Source: Brucella pituitosa (GTDB taxonomy: Bacteria; Pseudomonadota; Alphaproteobacteria; Rhizobiales; Rhizobiaceae). Taken from it: a DNA stretch of 64,000 bases. The translations under genes were made by a program, and so were the position numbers. The stretch lies in contig NZ_PYSY02000002.1 of NCBI RefSeq assembly GCF_003049685.1, positions 248,001 to 312,000 of the forward strand, read 5' to 3'. This document shows positions 43,353 to 52,967 of the stretch, in pieces; the stretch's first letter is position 1, and every line of letters begins with the position of its first letter. The notes beneath the pieces are model-generated. The model worked only from the letters and a program-made list of their open reading frames with translations. It was not told where the DNA came from and did no database searches.

Positions 43353-44102
43353 TCAAAGGTTGCTGACGCCGCCGTCAACCTGAATTTCCGAGCCGACAAC
43401 GAATGTCGATTCATCGGAGGCGAGAAACACCGCAGCTTTGGCAAGCTCAACGGGCTTGCCCATCCGTCCAATTGGCACGAGCTTGCGTATATCCTCACGC
43501 AAGGCTTCTTCTTCATCGGCAGCAAGTCCCAACTTGCCAAAAGCCGGCGTTTCCGTTGGGCCGGGGCTCAGACCATTCACACGAATGCCGCGATCGACAA
43601 GCTCGCCGGAAAGGGTCCTTGCGAACGACAGAAGCCCCGCCTTGCTGGCAGCATAGGCACTGCTTTGCGGTAAGCCGATATGTGCGCTGGCCGATCCGCA
43701 TAGGATGACGGATGAGGGATTGGGAAGAAGTGGTAGCAACGCTTTGATGAGAAAGAATGGCCCTTTCAGATTGATCGCCATTAGGCGGTCATAGGCCTCT
43801 TCGGAGAAGTCCTGCAGCGGGCTATGCGTGACGTCGCCCGCATTTATGTAAAGGGCATCAAGACGAGGCCATTGCTCCCGGAGCGCCTGCGCAAGTTGTT
43901 CCTGCGCTGTAACATCTCCTGAATCGCTTTGGATTTTGAGGACACTTTCAGGCAGCTCGCGAGCCGCCGCTTCCAGACCTTCAGCCTTGCGGCCTGTAAT
44001 GGCCACGGTCGCCCCTTCAAGGGCGAACTGTCTGGCTGTTTCAAGCCCGATACCGCTCGTACCGCCCGTGATAAGCGCATATTTTCCTTCGAGACGACCC
44101 AT
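43353..44102 (-). CDS. SDR-family oxidoreductase
   Basis: 249 residues. Cofactor motif ITGGTSGIGLETARQFALEG, YINAGDV in place of NNAG, catalytic Ser in CGSASAHIGLPQSSAYAASK with Tyr and Lys of Y-x-x-x-K, and tail SEIQVDGGVSNL. ITGRKAEGLE after beta-2 (Arg-Lys) favours NADP(H). Divergent from the HxlR regulator with an inverted repeat between, the classical arrangement for HxlR-controlled quinone/aldehyde-stress reductases. AAAGGTGA precedes the ATG. Confidence 0.92.
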   Translation of the reverse strand: MGRLEGKYALITGGTSGIGLETARQFALEGATVAITGRKAEGLEAAARELPESVLKIQSDSGDVTAQEQLAQALREQWPRLDALYINAGDVTHSPLQDFSEEAYDRLMAINLKGPFFLIKALLPLLPNPSSVILCGSASAHIGLPQSSAYAASKAGLLSFARTLSGELVDRGIRVNGLSPGPTETPAFGKLGLAADEEEALREDIRKLVPIGRMGKPVELAKAAVFLASDESTFVVGSEIQVDGGVSNL

Positions 44103-44160
44103 AATTCACCTTTCTGCAGCCGAAGCATTTTCGCTTCCGGGAGAAAGGACATTGTGTCCA

Positions 44161-44199
44161 TTAGTATCCAATGTATAGTAGGAACCAAATTGGTACTAA
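44161..44199. promoter_or_regulatory. Inverted repeat between the SDR and HxlR genes
   Basis: TTAGTATCCAAT (44161-44172) and ATTGGTACTAA (44189-44199) are near-perfect inverted arms, 16 bases apart. HxlR proteins bind such sites as dimers, so this is the likely operator for both divergent genes. Confidence 0.65.
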
Positions 44200-44231
44200 A
44201 GGAATAATTTTCCAATTTGGAGATCACGTCC

Positions 44232-44579
44232 ATGGGTGACATATCGAGTGAGGTGTCCACCGACAGTCGGTGCCCCATGGTGGATTTCGTCAATCTGATT
44301 GCTGGAAAATGGGCGATACCGATCCTGTATCGGTTGATCGTTACGGATGGTCCCATCCGTTTTGGTGAATTGCAGCGTGCTGTCGCGCCGATTACCCAGA
44401 AAGAACTGACACGGCAGCTCAGGCTGTTTGAAACGCGCGGGTTGATTACCCGCGTCGTTTATCCCGAAATGCCGCCAAGAGTGGAATATGAGGTGACGCC
44501 GTTAGGCAAAACCCTGCGTGATACGCTTGATTCACTTGCCTGCTGGATGCAGGCAAATGGATCAAAGCTGAAGGTTTGA
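44232..44579 (+). CDS. HxlR-family regulator
   Basis: 115 residues from ATG 44232 (MGDISSEVS), spaced correctly from GGAG; a TTG five codons earlier is less likely. HxlR winged helix: CPMVDFVNLIAGKWAIPILY, FGELQRAVAPITQKELTRQL, RGLITRVVYPEMPPRVEYEV. The single N-terminal Cys (Cys15) is in the position used as a redox/electrophile sensor in HxlR/HypR/YodB proteins. It probably senses electrophiles and controls the SDR gene. Confidence 0.9.
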   Translation: MGDISSEVSTDSRCPMVDFVNLIAGKWAIPILYRLIVTDGPIRFGELQRAVAPITQKELTRQLRLFETRGLITRVVYPEMPPRVEYEVTPLGKTLRDTLDSLACWMQANGSKLKV

Positions 44580-45008
44580 CAGACACGTACCAAGCGGGGT
44601 GGCAACTTCGACAGTTGTAAGAGCGACATTCGTTTCCCCCAAAATGTCGTCGATGATGAAAACCGGACCCTATCACCCGTTTAAGATCAGTTTTTTCTTC
44701 GCCGACATTGCCGACTGGACTTTCCCTCGAGTCCCCCTCATGCCAGCGATGTGAGGAATTATGGAGCAGATAAATCTGCTCCTTACTTAACCCGGATCAA
44801 TTTGTGAGCCTTCAAACCGCTCCAATTCGTGCCGGAATATTCACCTTTCGAAGTAGATCTTACGTCTATTCGTGGAGGCTTTCGCCCGGATTGCTGGAAT
44901 ATTTTCAGACGGATCATCGGGTATGATCAGATTCGTAGTCTTGGGGCGAAGCAACTGAAGCAAACTATCTGCGCAACACGGATTGAAGCTTCAAATTTTT
45001 GATTTGGT
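44580..45008. other. Intergenic region with a terminator-like hairpin
   Basis: No gene supported over about 430 bp. GGAGCAGA (44763-44770) and TCTGCTCC (44775-44782) form a tight hairpin with a TAAA loop and a TTACTT tail, about 185 bp past the HxlR stop. It might terminate that gene or an unannotated RNA. Confidence 0.45.
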
Positions 45009-45051
45009 GCATCGTGCTTTGCTAAAATCCAAGCCGATTTGAGCCCGATGC
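45009..45051. repeat. GCATCGTGC...CGATGC intergenic repeat, copy 2
   Basis: Related to 34492-34536: shared GCATCGTGCTT, AAAATC.AA.CCGATTT and CGATGC. It ends 27 bases before the Hint-protein start. Confidence 0.6.
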
Positions 45052-45077
45052 CAGGCACTCGAAGAGCGGAGGGATAC

Positions 45078-45911
45078 ATGTCAGCAGATAATAACTCGCA
45101 CTCGCCTCGCAATCGTGCGCGACGGCATTTTCTAGGGGCTGCCGCAGGAATGGCCGCGAAAGCTGCAGCACTTGGCGCGTTGGCTTCGTCCCTGTCATCG
45201 CTACCAGCACGTGCTTTGGGTACGAAATGGTGGGAGCATGGCGGCGGTTCCGGCAGCAATTGTCTCCTCAAAGGCACGCTCATCGATACACCAAAAGGAC
45301 CTGTACCGGTCGAAAAACTGGCTATAGGCGATCTGGTGAAAACGGTTCGCGGTGAAACGCTGCCGATTAAATGGGTTGGGTGGCAATGCCTCGTAAGCTC
45401 CGGCGCGGATTGGAATGAAAGCATCATGCCAATCCGCATCGAGCGTCACGCACTGGGTGGCAAGCTTCCTCGGCGCGATCTTTATCTTTCGCCAAACCAT
45501 GCGCTGTTTATCGACGGCGTTCTCATCCGTGTAAAAGATCTGGTGAACGGGCATTCAATTGCGCGCATTTCAGAAGATGATGCCATCGACTATTACAACA
45601 TCGTGCTCGACAGCCACGAAGTCGTCTTTGCAGAGGGAATGGCGGTTGAAACCTATCTGATGCGCGGTGAGAGCTATATGAGCTTCACGAACTTCACTGA
45701 ATATCAGCAGCTTTATGCTGATGAACCGCTGGTTACCATGAAGCCTTTCGCGCCAATCATGGGTTATGAAGGCGCGCGGGAACATATGCACGCTCTGATG
45801 TGTATGAGTGGCGTGCTCCCTATGCGGGATGTCGTGGAAGAAACCTATCAGCGACTGGCAACAGCATCGGCCCAAAAATCGATTTCGATTTTTGGAAAGC
45901 ACGTTGCGTAA
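45078..45911 (+). CDS. Tat-exported Hint-domain protein
   Basis: 277 residues from ATG 45078 behind GGAGGG. N-terminal twin-Arg signal ARRHFLGAAAGMAAKAAALG ending near PARALG. The Hint (Hedgehog/intein) domain starts with Cys in SNCLLKGTLIDTPKGPVPVE, then LAIGDLVKTVRGETLPIKWV, DLYLSPNHALFIDGVLIRVK with the conserved His, and YNIVLDSHEVVFAEGMAVET. This is the stand-alone Hint_2 type common in Rhizobiales, lacking an intein endonuclease or C-extein Asn. It may process itself at the Cys after export; no partner is visible. A strong hairpin follows. Confidence 0.85.
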   Translation: MSADNNSHSPRNRARRHFLGAAAGMAAKAAALGALASSLSSLPARALGTKWWEHGGGSGSNCLLKGTLIDTPKGPVPVEKLAIGDLVKTVRGETLPIKWVGWQCLVSSGADWNESIMPIRIERHALGGKLPRRDLYLSPNHALFIDGVLIRVKDLVNGHSIARISEDDAIDYYNIVLDSHEVVFAEGMAVETYLMRGESYMSFTNFTEYQQLYADEPLVTMKPFAPIMGYEGAREHMHALMCMSGVLPMRDVVEETYQRLATASAQKSISIFGKHVA

Positions 45912-45969
45912 TTCATGAAATCAGTGTGCTCGAGTAAGTGTAGTTTAGAGTATCAGAGCATGAAAAACA

Positions 45970-46001
45970 GCAGGCGGTACATCTTCTGATGTTCCGCCTG
46001 C
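45970..46001 (+). terminator. Terminator of the Hint-protein gene
   Basis: GCAGGCGG/CCGCCTGC outer stem extended inside by ACATC/GATGT, followed by CTTATT. Confidence 0.75.
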
Positions 46002-46007
46002 CTTATT

Positions 46008-46112
46008 AGAGCATAATCCGACCGGTGTGAAACGAGGATAGATAAGATTATGCTTAAAACAGAACAAGTTAGAGCGCCGATCTGATCCAAAATCAGATCG
46101 AAACGCGCTCTA
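46008..46112. repeat. Intergenic repeat AGAGC...GCTCT
   Basis: Starts AGAGCATAATCCG and ends GCGCTCTA, with internal ATGCTTAAAAC and a TCTGATCCAAAATCAGA hairpin. On the minus strand its edge TAG-AGC supplies the stop codon of the amine oxidase gene. Confidence 0.65.
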
Positions 46113-47396
46113 AATGCGATCCATCAGCGCATACCACGACAGCGCGACGAAGAGGAGGGGCGCACGGAATGTACGGCCGCCAGGAAACGCAGGAATGCGC
46201 AACTCTTCAAAGAGTCTCAGACTTTCACGCTTACCGCTGATGACCTCTGCGTAAAGCCTGCCCATATAGTTGGCCAGCATCACACCATGGCCCGAGTAGC
46301 CGCCTGCCGAAATGACGCCGGGCATCACCTCGCGTACAAAGGGCTGGCGTGGCATGGTTATGCCAACCGATCCGCCCCAGGCTTGCGTGATTTCGACCTT
46401 GTCCAGCGCTGGGTAGATTTCCGCGATCTGTCGGCGGATATGTTCGCTTATGTCGCGAGGATTGTCGGCCGTATAGGCCTCGCGACCACCAAACAGCAGG
46501 CGACCATCCTTGGATTTACGGAAGTAACGCACAACGAAACGCGAGTCATCAACCGACTCTCCGCCGGGAATGACTGGACTGTCATCACCCAGAGGCGCTG
46601 TTGCGCCAATGAATGACCTGATCGGCATCACATGTGCAGCACTCACCGGCTCCAGATCGCCGCCGTGAGCATTTACGGCAAGTAACGCGTTCTTTGCTGA
46701 AATCGTGCCTCGCGGTGTTTCCACTTCGATGCGACCGCTTACCGTGCTGATCTTTGTGGCCCTGGTGTTCTCAAAAATATATGCACCGGCCTCAGCGGCA
46801 ACTCTGGCCAGCCCAATCAGCAATTTCAGCGGATGAATGTGACCTGTGCCGGCATCATAAAGGCCACCGTGATAGCGGCTTGAGCCAAGCAGTGTGGCCA
46901 TTTCCTCCCGCTCGACGTAACGAACATGCGGATAGTTGAAGCGCGTCGCCATCAATTCCGCATGTTCCTGATAGTGCTTGAGATAACGTGGCTTGTGCAC
47001 GGCAGAGATCTGGCCGGGCACATATTCCATGTCGATATTATGTTCGCGCGCAAAGCCGAGCAGGTGTGCCTTAGCTTCTTCCGCTATGTTGAAGAGAGCT
47101 TTCGCGCGTTCAAAGCCATATTGCTTTTCGAGATCTTCTGCCCATGTTCGCTGGCCCGTACCAAACTGCCCGCCATTGCGCCCCGAAGCCCCATCGCCGA
47201 AGCGAGCAGCTTCAATCAGGACAACGTCAGCTCCCTGCTTTGCCAGATGATAAGCCGCTGAAAGCCCTGTGTAACCGCCTCCAATGATGACGACATCCGC
47301 CTGTCGTGCACCATCCAATTCGGGATATTGCGGGCGTTCTGAAACGCTCGCTTCGTACCAGGAGAAGCCGGGCGAGATTGGGCTTTGATAGGACAT
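46110..47396 (-). CDS. FAD-dependent amine oxidoreductase (PuuB-like)
   Basis: 428 residues from ATG 47396 (MSYQSPISPGFSW); an upstream extension would run into the preceding gene. DAO-family fold: FAD motif VVIIGGGYTGLSAAYHLAKQ with Glu at the end of beta-2 (LIEAARFGDGASGRNGGQFG), RYFRKSKDGRLLFGGREAYT, and GGYSGHGVMLANYMGRLYAE at the C-terminus. PuuB oxidises gamma-glutamyl-putrescine. The glutamine-synthetase-like gene ten bases upstream supports that role; other N-substituted amines remain possible. Confidence 0.85.
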   Translation of the reverse strand: MSYQSPISPGFSWYEASVSERPQYPELDGARQADVVIIGGGYTGLSAAYHLAKQGADVVLIEAARFGDGASGRNGGQFGTGQRTWAEDLEKQYGFERAKALFNIAEEAKAHLLGFAREHNIDMEYVPGQISAVHKPRYLKHYQEHAELMATRFNYPHVRYVEREEMATLLGSSRYHGGLYDAGTGHIHPLKLLIGLARVAAEAGAYIFENTRATKISTVSGRIEVETPRGTISAKNALLAVNAHGGDLEPVSAAHVMPIRSFIGATAPLGDDSPVIPGGESVDDSRFVVRYFRKSKDGRLLFGGREAYTADNPRDISEHIRRQIAEIYPALDKVEITQAWGGSVGITMPRQPFVREVMPGVISAGGYSGHGVMLANYMGRLYAEVISGKRESLRLFEELRIPAFPGGRTFRAPLLFVALSWYALMDRI

Positions 47397-47406
47397 GTGG
47401 AACCGG

Positions 47407-48837
47407 TCAGACGTTGAGCAGCAGGAACTCACGCTCCCACGGGCTGATGACTTCCATGAAGGTTTCAAATTCGGCACGCTTGATCGCTGCGTAAGTGGTT
47501 ACGAACGAGCTGCCGAACAGGTTGCGCAATTCCTGATCGTTTTCAAACAGTTGCACTGCTTCAATCAGACCACGCGGAAGGTCGATCTCCTTGGTGTTGA
47601 CGCTGGTCGATGCGGGCTGATCCGCTTCGATCTTGTTGACCATGCCGATCAGGCCGCAGGCAAGCGAGGCAGCAAGTGCCAGATATGGATTGGCATCTGA
47701 CGATGGAATCCGGTTTTCAACGCGTCTGCCGCCAGGCTCTGAGCGCGGCACACGGAATGCCGTTGTGCGGTTGTCATACCCCCATTTGACGTTGACCGGA
47801 GCGGAAGCGTCTGGCGTCAGGCGGCGATAGGAATTTACATAAGGCGCGAACATCACAAGCGCGTTAGGCACATGCCGCTGCATACCGCCGATGAAGTGGC
47901 GGAAGGCTTCGCTTTCACTGCCATCTTCGTTGGAGAAGATGTTGCGACCAGTCTTCTTATCGACAATTGACTGGTGGATATGCATGGCCGAACCCGGTTG
48001 GCCCTGAATAGGCTTGGCCATGAAAGTTGCATACATGTCGTGCTTAAGCGCTGCCTCACGGATCGTGCGCTTGAACATGAAGACCTGATCAGCTAGCTCA
48101 ACCGGATCGCCGTGGCGCAAGTTGATTTCAAGCTGGCCAGCGCCTTCTTCGTGGATCAGCGTATCAATCTCAAGGCCCTGACCTTCAGAGAAATGATAGA
48201 TGTCGTCGATCAGTTCATCGAACTCGTTGACGCCCGCGATCGAATAGCCCTGACCGCCGCCAATGGCGCGGCCGGACCGGCCGACCGGAGGGGTCAGCGG
48301 ATAATCCGGGTCTGGATTTTTACGTACCAGATAGAACTCGATTTCCGGCGCGACCACTGGCTTGAGGCCGCGCTTGTTGTAAGCAGCCACAACTGAGCGC
48401 AGCACATTGCGCGGAGTAAACTCCACCGCACGACCATCCTGATAAACTAGGTCGCAAATGACCTGTGCCGTTGCATCAGATTCCCATGGTACAGTGCAGA
48501 GCGTCGAAAGATCGGGCATCAGTTTCAGATCGCCATCGTCTTCCGGATACTGGAAGCCATGGCCATCTTCCGGGTAATCCCCTGAAATCGTGGTCATGAA
48601 CACGGCTGATGGAAGCGCCAGCGAGGTATTCGACGTGAACTTCTTCGATGGCATCATCTTGCCGCGGGCAACGCCAGCCTGATCAGGGGTGATGCACTCG
48701 ATGTCTTCAATGTCGCGCCATGCCAGCCATTCTGTGGCTTGCTTCCAGTTCTTCACGCCGCGAAGCGATTTGACATAAGCAGGCGTACGGCGACGCGGCG
48801 CACGCGTTACCTTCTTTTCCGTCGTATCAGCAGACAT
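47407..48837 (-). CDS. Glutamine synthetase-like gamma-glutamyl-polyamine synthetase (PuuA-like)
   Basis: 476 residues from ATG 48837 (MSADTTEKKV). GS beta-grasp and catalytic domain: APEIEFYLVRK, EGAGQLEINLRHGDP, FMAKPIQGQPGSAMHIHQSI, VENRIPSSDANPYLALAAS. The adenylylation Tyr region of GlnA is absent and the length and neighbour are those of PuuA/GlnA3-type enzymes, which ligate glutamate to putrescine using ATP. It forms an operon with the oxidoreductase and would channel imported putrescine (potFGHI lies 6 kb away) into gamma-aminobutyrate. Confidence 0.87.
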   Translation of the reverse strand: MSADTTEKKVTRAPRRRTPAYVKSLRGVKNWKQATEWLAWRDIEDIECITPDQAGVARGKMMPSKKFTSNTSLALPSAVFMTTISGDYPEDGHGFQYPEDDGDLKLMPDLSTLCTVPWESDATAQVICDLVYQDGRAVEFTPRNVLRSVVAAYNKRGLKPVVAPEIEFYLVRKNPDPDYPLTPPVGRSGRAIGGGQGYSIAGVNEFDELIDDIYHFSEGQGLEIDTLIHEEGAGQLEINLRHGDPVELADQVFMFKRTIREAALKHDMYATFMAKPIQGQPGSAMHIHQSIVDKKTGRNIFSNEDGSESEAFRHFIGGMQRHVPNALVMFAPYVNSYRRLTPDASAPVNVKWGYDNRTTAFRVPRSEPGGRRVENRIPSSDANPYLALAASLACGLIGMVNKIEADQPASTSVNTKEIDLPRGLIEAVQLFENDQELRNLFGSSFVTTYAAIKRAEFETFMEVISPWEREFLLLNV

Positions 48838-49009
48838 CCAACACCAAAAAATGATTTCGTATGGCGTCATGATAGCGGGGCTAGGCCCTGTTGACAAATG
48901 AAGCTTTGCTCAAAAATACAAGTATATTCGGGGGATCAAGGTGGTTCTGCTATCGTTTTGCCATGATTGCTAAAATAGGTTGCGATCAGACATTATGAGG
49001 AGTGTTCTG

Positions 49010-49837
49010 ATGCTGAAAACAAGAGTCGATGCTACCCGTCTGGCGGCGGCATCGCTTGCTATTTTGCCGCTTTTGGGCGTGCAGGCGCACGCCTATGAAA
49101 AGACGATGGCTTGCATGCTGGTGGTGGACGCTGACAGCGGTAAAGTGTTAACAAAAGAGGGTGCAGGTTGCGCAACCCGCATCAGTCCTGCATCGACTTT
49201 CAAAGTTCCTTTGGCCGTCATGGGGTTTGAGAGCGGAATTTTGAAAGACGGACATGACCCGGTCTGGCCCTACAAGAAAGAATATAAGGCTGAGCTTGAG
49301 TTCTGGCGCCACGATACAGATGCGACCCGGTGGGAAGAAAAATCCGTTGTCTGGTTTTCGCGTGAGCTGACGAAAAAGCTTGGAATGAAGGACTTCCAGA
49401 AATTCACAGACAGCTTTGATTACGGCAATCGAGATTTGTCCGGTGACAAGGGCAAGAATAATGGCCTGACGCAGTCATGGATCAGTTCGTCACTTGAAAT
49501 TTCACCGGAAGAACAAGTCGCTTTCCTACGCAAATTGCTTGCCAGACAACTACCGGTCTCGGCTCAGGCTGCAGAAAAAACGATGAGCATATTGCCAATC
49601 GAGAAGCTCGATAATGGGTGGACGGTGCATGGCAAAACTGGCTCCAGTGTTGAGCGCGACGCACAGGGCAAAATCGACCGTAGCCGTCAATTTGGCTGGT
49701 ATGTTGGCTGGGCGGAAAAAGATGGCAAGCAAGTCGTCTTTGCAAGGCTTAACCGGAATGCCGAGCGCCAGAAAGGTGGTATGGGTGTGCCGACAAAAAA
49801 TGAGACGTGGGACGCATTGGAACATTTGTTAAAGTAG
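49010..49837 (+). CDS. Class D (OXA-type) beta-lactamase
   Basis: 275 residues from ATG 49010, with GAGGAG directly upstream. Sec signal to about residue 28 (PLLGVQAHA-YE). Class D motifs: nucleophile STFK 62-65 (Lys65 is the carbamylated base), S-x-V at Ser112-Val114 in KSVVWFS, YGN at 138-140, and KTG at 209-211 (GKTGSSV). It hydrolyses beta-lactams in the periplasm; spectrum cannot be read. No mobile element flanks it, so it seems a resident chromosomal gene. The following gene is a bestrophin-like channel. Confidence 0.93.
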   Translation: MLKTRVDATRLAAASLAILPLLGVQAHAYEKTMACMLVVDADSGKVLTKEGAGCATRISPASTFKVPLAVMGFESGILKDGHDPVWPYKKEYKAELEFWRHDTDATRWEEKSVVWFSRELTKKLGMKDFQKFTDSFDYGNRDLSGDKGKNNGLTQSWISSSLEISPEEQVAFLRKLLARQLPVSAQAAEKTMSILPIEKLDNGWTVHGKTGSSVERDAQGKIDRSRQFGWYVGWAEKDGKQVVFARLNRNAERQKGGMGVPTKNETWDALEHLLK

Positions 49838-49920
49838 TACTGGTGTTAAAGTAATACTGGCGGACGGCGGAAAATTGGGAGTATAGGCTGTGCTCCCAAT
49901 CGTCTTCTGGACAAAATGCA

Positions 49921-50844
49921 ATGATCGTTCGCCCGCGCCCGCCCTTGTGGAAACTGTTCTTCATCCTCAAAGGCTCCATCGTCACGCGAATATTGCCGCA
50001 GATATTTGCGGTCTTCGCGCTATCGCTCATCGTCGTTTGGGCGCATCGCGCTTTTCCGGGTTGGGTGCCAGCATTCAATAATGGCACGGCATTCGCGTTG
50101 CTCGGTATTGCGCTTTCGATCTTCCTCGGTTTTCGCAACAATGCCTGCTACGACCGTTGGTGGGAAGCGCGCAAAGTTTTTGGCAAGCTGGTCTATGTCA
50201 CGCGCGGTTTTGCTCGTGAGACTTTGGTTCTCAATCAACTGCCCGGAGTGGATGGCACACGCGAGAAACTGCTTCGCTATGTTATAGCATTTACGCAATC
50301 TATGGTGCCGCATCTTCGCCCGGGTGATGGGCAAACAAAGGCGCTTAAGTGGCTGACTGCTGACGAACAAAAGGCTTTTGAAGCAAGCCATAACGGGCCT
50401 GATCTCATCCTGCGCAAGATCGGCGAGATGCTAGCAGAACTGCGCGGTACCGCGCGCATCGGTGCCATCGATTTTCAGACGTTCAATGCATCAGTGAATG
50501 GGTTGGCGGAAGTGCAGGCCGCCTCTGAGCGTCTGCGTTTTACGCCGGTCCCTTTCGGCTATACTTTGCTTTTGCACCGCACAGCCTATCTGTTCTGCTT
50601 TTTCATTCCCTTTGGCTTTGCCGATATGCTCGGCTGGGGTACGCCTTTTGCGACCACTCTGGTTGCTTACACCTTCTTTGGCCTGGATGCTCTGGGGGAT
50701 GAGCTGGAAGAGCCATTCGGCACGCTGCCCAACGATCTGCCGATTGGCGCGATCGCGGATACGATTGAGATCAATTTGCGCGAAGCTATGGGGGAAACGA
50801 ATTTGCCAGACCTGCCGCAGCCGAGAAACTACCTGCTCATGTAA
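49921..50844 (+). CDS. Bestrophin-like (UPF0187/RFP-TM) membrane channel
   Basis: 307 residues. N-terminal helices (LPQIFAVFALSLIVVWAHRA), then the family signature LGFRNNACYDRWWEARKVFGKLVY (in residues 62-90), and the second membrane pair FFIPFGFADMLGW / TLVAYTFFGLDALGDELEEP. Bacterial bestrophins are pentameric ion channels of the inner membrane. ATG 49921 follows a weak purine region. Function in this organism unknown. Confidence 0.9.
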   Translation: MIVRPRPPLWKLFFILKGSIVTRILPQIFAVFALSLIVVWAHRAFPGWVPAFNNGTAFALLGIALSIFLGFRNNACYDRWWEARKVFGKLVYVTRGFARETLVLNQLPGVDGTREKLLRYVIAFTQSMVPHLRPGDGQTKALKWLTADEQKAFEASHNGPDLILRKIGEMLAELRGTARIGAIDFQTFNASVNGLAEVQAASERLRFTPVPFGYTLLLHRTAYLFCFFIPFGFADMLGWGTPFATTLVAYTFFGLDALGDELEEPFGTLPNDLPIGAIADTIEINLREAMGETNLPDLPQPRNYLLM

Positions 50845-51161
50845 AAAAGAACCCGACTGGCAGAGCCAGCCGGGGAGGTCAGTCAGGTCAATCCAACATG
50901 AATGAACTGGTATATCAAGTTCTAATATATGCTCTTTGAATGAAACGACCGGAGTGAGACATTTCGCTCGTCATACCCCGTCGCCACAGCTTCGCCGAGG
51001 CGAATAACATGGCGGCGACGGCGATTGTCGAGAACGTCATCCTTTTTCGTGGGTGACGATGACCGGGATCAGAAGGTCACCCCAGTTGCCGTCGCCGTTC
51101 CCGTGTTGCCGAAGGCACACAAAATGAAGGAACATGGTGGCGACGGCGATTATCGAGAGCG
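50845..51161. other. Intergenic region holding a duplicated gene end
   Basis: Between the bestrophin-like gene and the small gene at 51162, only the duplicated 92-bp copy at 51006-51097 is recognised. The repeated TCGCCG / CGGCGA words at its margins could pair. Confidence 0.5.
51006..51097 (-). repeat. 92-bp duplication of a gene 3' end, copy 1
   Basis: Matches 51131-51222 at an offset of 125 bases with about five differences. On the minus strand it encodes the same ending GDGNWGDLLIPVIVTHEKG plus stop; the two differences inside that stretch (GTC/GTT and GAC/GAT) are silent third-position changes. No start or upstream part of a second gene copy remains. Confidence 0.9.
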
Positions 51162-51222
51162 TCATCCTTTTTCGTGGGTGACGATAACCGGGATCAGAAG
51201 ATCACCCCAGTTGCCGTCGCCG
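51131..51222 (-). repeat. 92-bp duplication, copy 2 (3' end of the live gene)
   Basis: Contains the last codons and the stop of the gene at 51162-51401 and 31 bases beyond it. Confidence 0.9.
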
Positions 51223-51401
51223 CCATGATGACGAGCCGAGCGGACCAGTTCCACGGAAACGCCTGCCTCGACCGCCTTCATGACGGTGTAGTTGAGACGA
51301 TGCAGATCGTTGGCGAGCATACGGATAACGGTCTGCTGATCCGTGGTCATGCTTGAAGATTGTTCTTCTGCTCTTTCCTTGACGCGTGCTGGCGAATTCA
51401 T
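51162..51401 (-). CDS. Small hypothetical protein with GNWGD ending
   Basis: 79 residues starting MNSPARVKERAEEQ. A helical part (TTDQQTVIRMLANDLHRLNY, MKAVEAGVSVELVRSARHH) is followed by a short GDGNWGDLLIPVIVTHEKG tail. No family recognised with confidence. It starts 32 bases past the aceA stop on the same strand and has a good purine-rich site (AGGAGGAA), so it is probably co-transcribed with aceA. Its 3' end is duplicated just downstream. Confidence 0.7.
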   Translation of the reverse strand: MNSPARVKERAEEQSSSMTTDQQTVIRMLANDLHRLNYTVMKAVEAGVSVELVRSARHHGGDGNWGDLLIPVIVTHEKG

Positions 51402-51432
51402 GGAACTATTCCTCCTGTTTGTCGCCGGGCTG

Positions 51433-52722
<1,290 letters not shown>

Positions 52723-52888
52723 TTCGGTGTCTCCTCACACTCTAATCAGGTTCTGGAAGAGCAATCTGCCTGCGCTCTTTCTGTGACCAGATTTACAACT
52801 GGCTTTCGCAGAGCACCAGAAAAACCAATAAAATGGGCTTATAATTGAGGTAATGGTGTCGGAGTTTTGACTGGATGGCGCTGTAAAA

Positions 52889-52943
52889 TTGTAAATATTG
52901 TCAAAGTGAAATTTTGACGCTATTTTGTCATGAGTTGTAAATA
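52889..52943. promoter_or_regulatory. Repeats between aceA and its divergent regulator
   Basis: TTGTAAATA occurs twice (52889-52897 and 52935-52943), 46 bases apart, and between them lies the inverted repeat GTCAAA (52900-52905) / TTTGAC (52913-52918). The position between divergent aceA and regulator genes makes this the probable regulator binding region. Confidence 0.55.
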
Positions 52944-52967
52944 GTCGTCTGTCGGGTTGGGAGGACC

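Noticed and set aside
49010-49837. Beta-lactamase as a recently acquired mobile resistance gene
   Set aside because: No IS, integron or attC site is seen around it and base composition is like that of its neighbours.
50941-51222. CRISPR-like repeat
   Set aside because: Only two copies of a 92-bp coding segment with no regular spacer pattern; it is a gene-end duplication.
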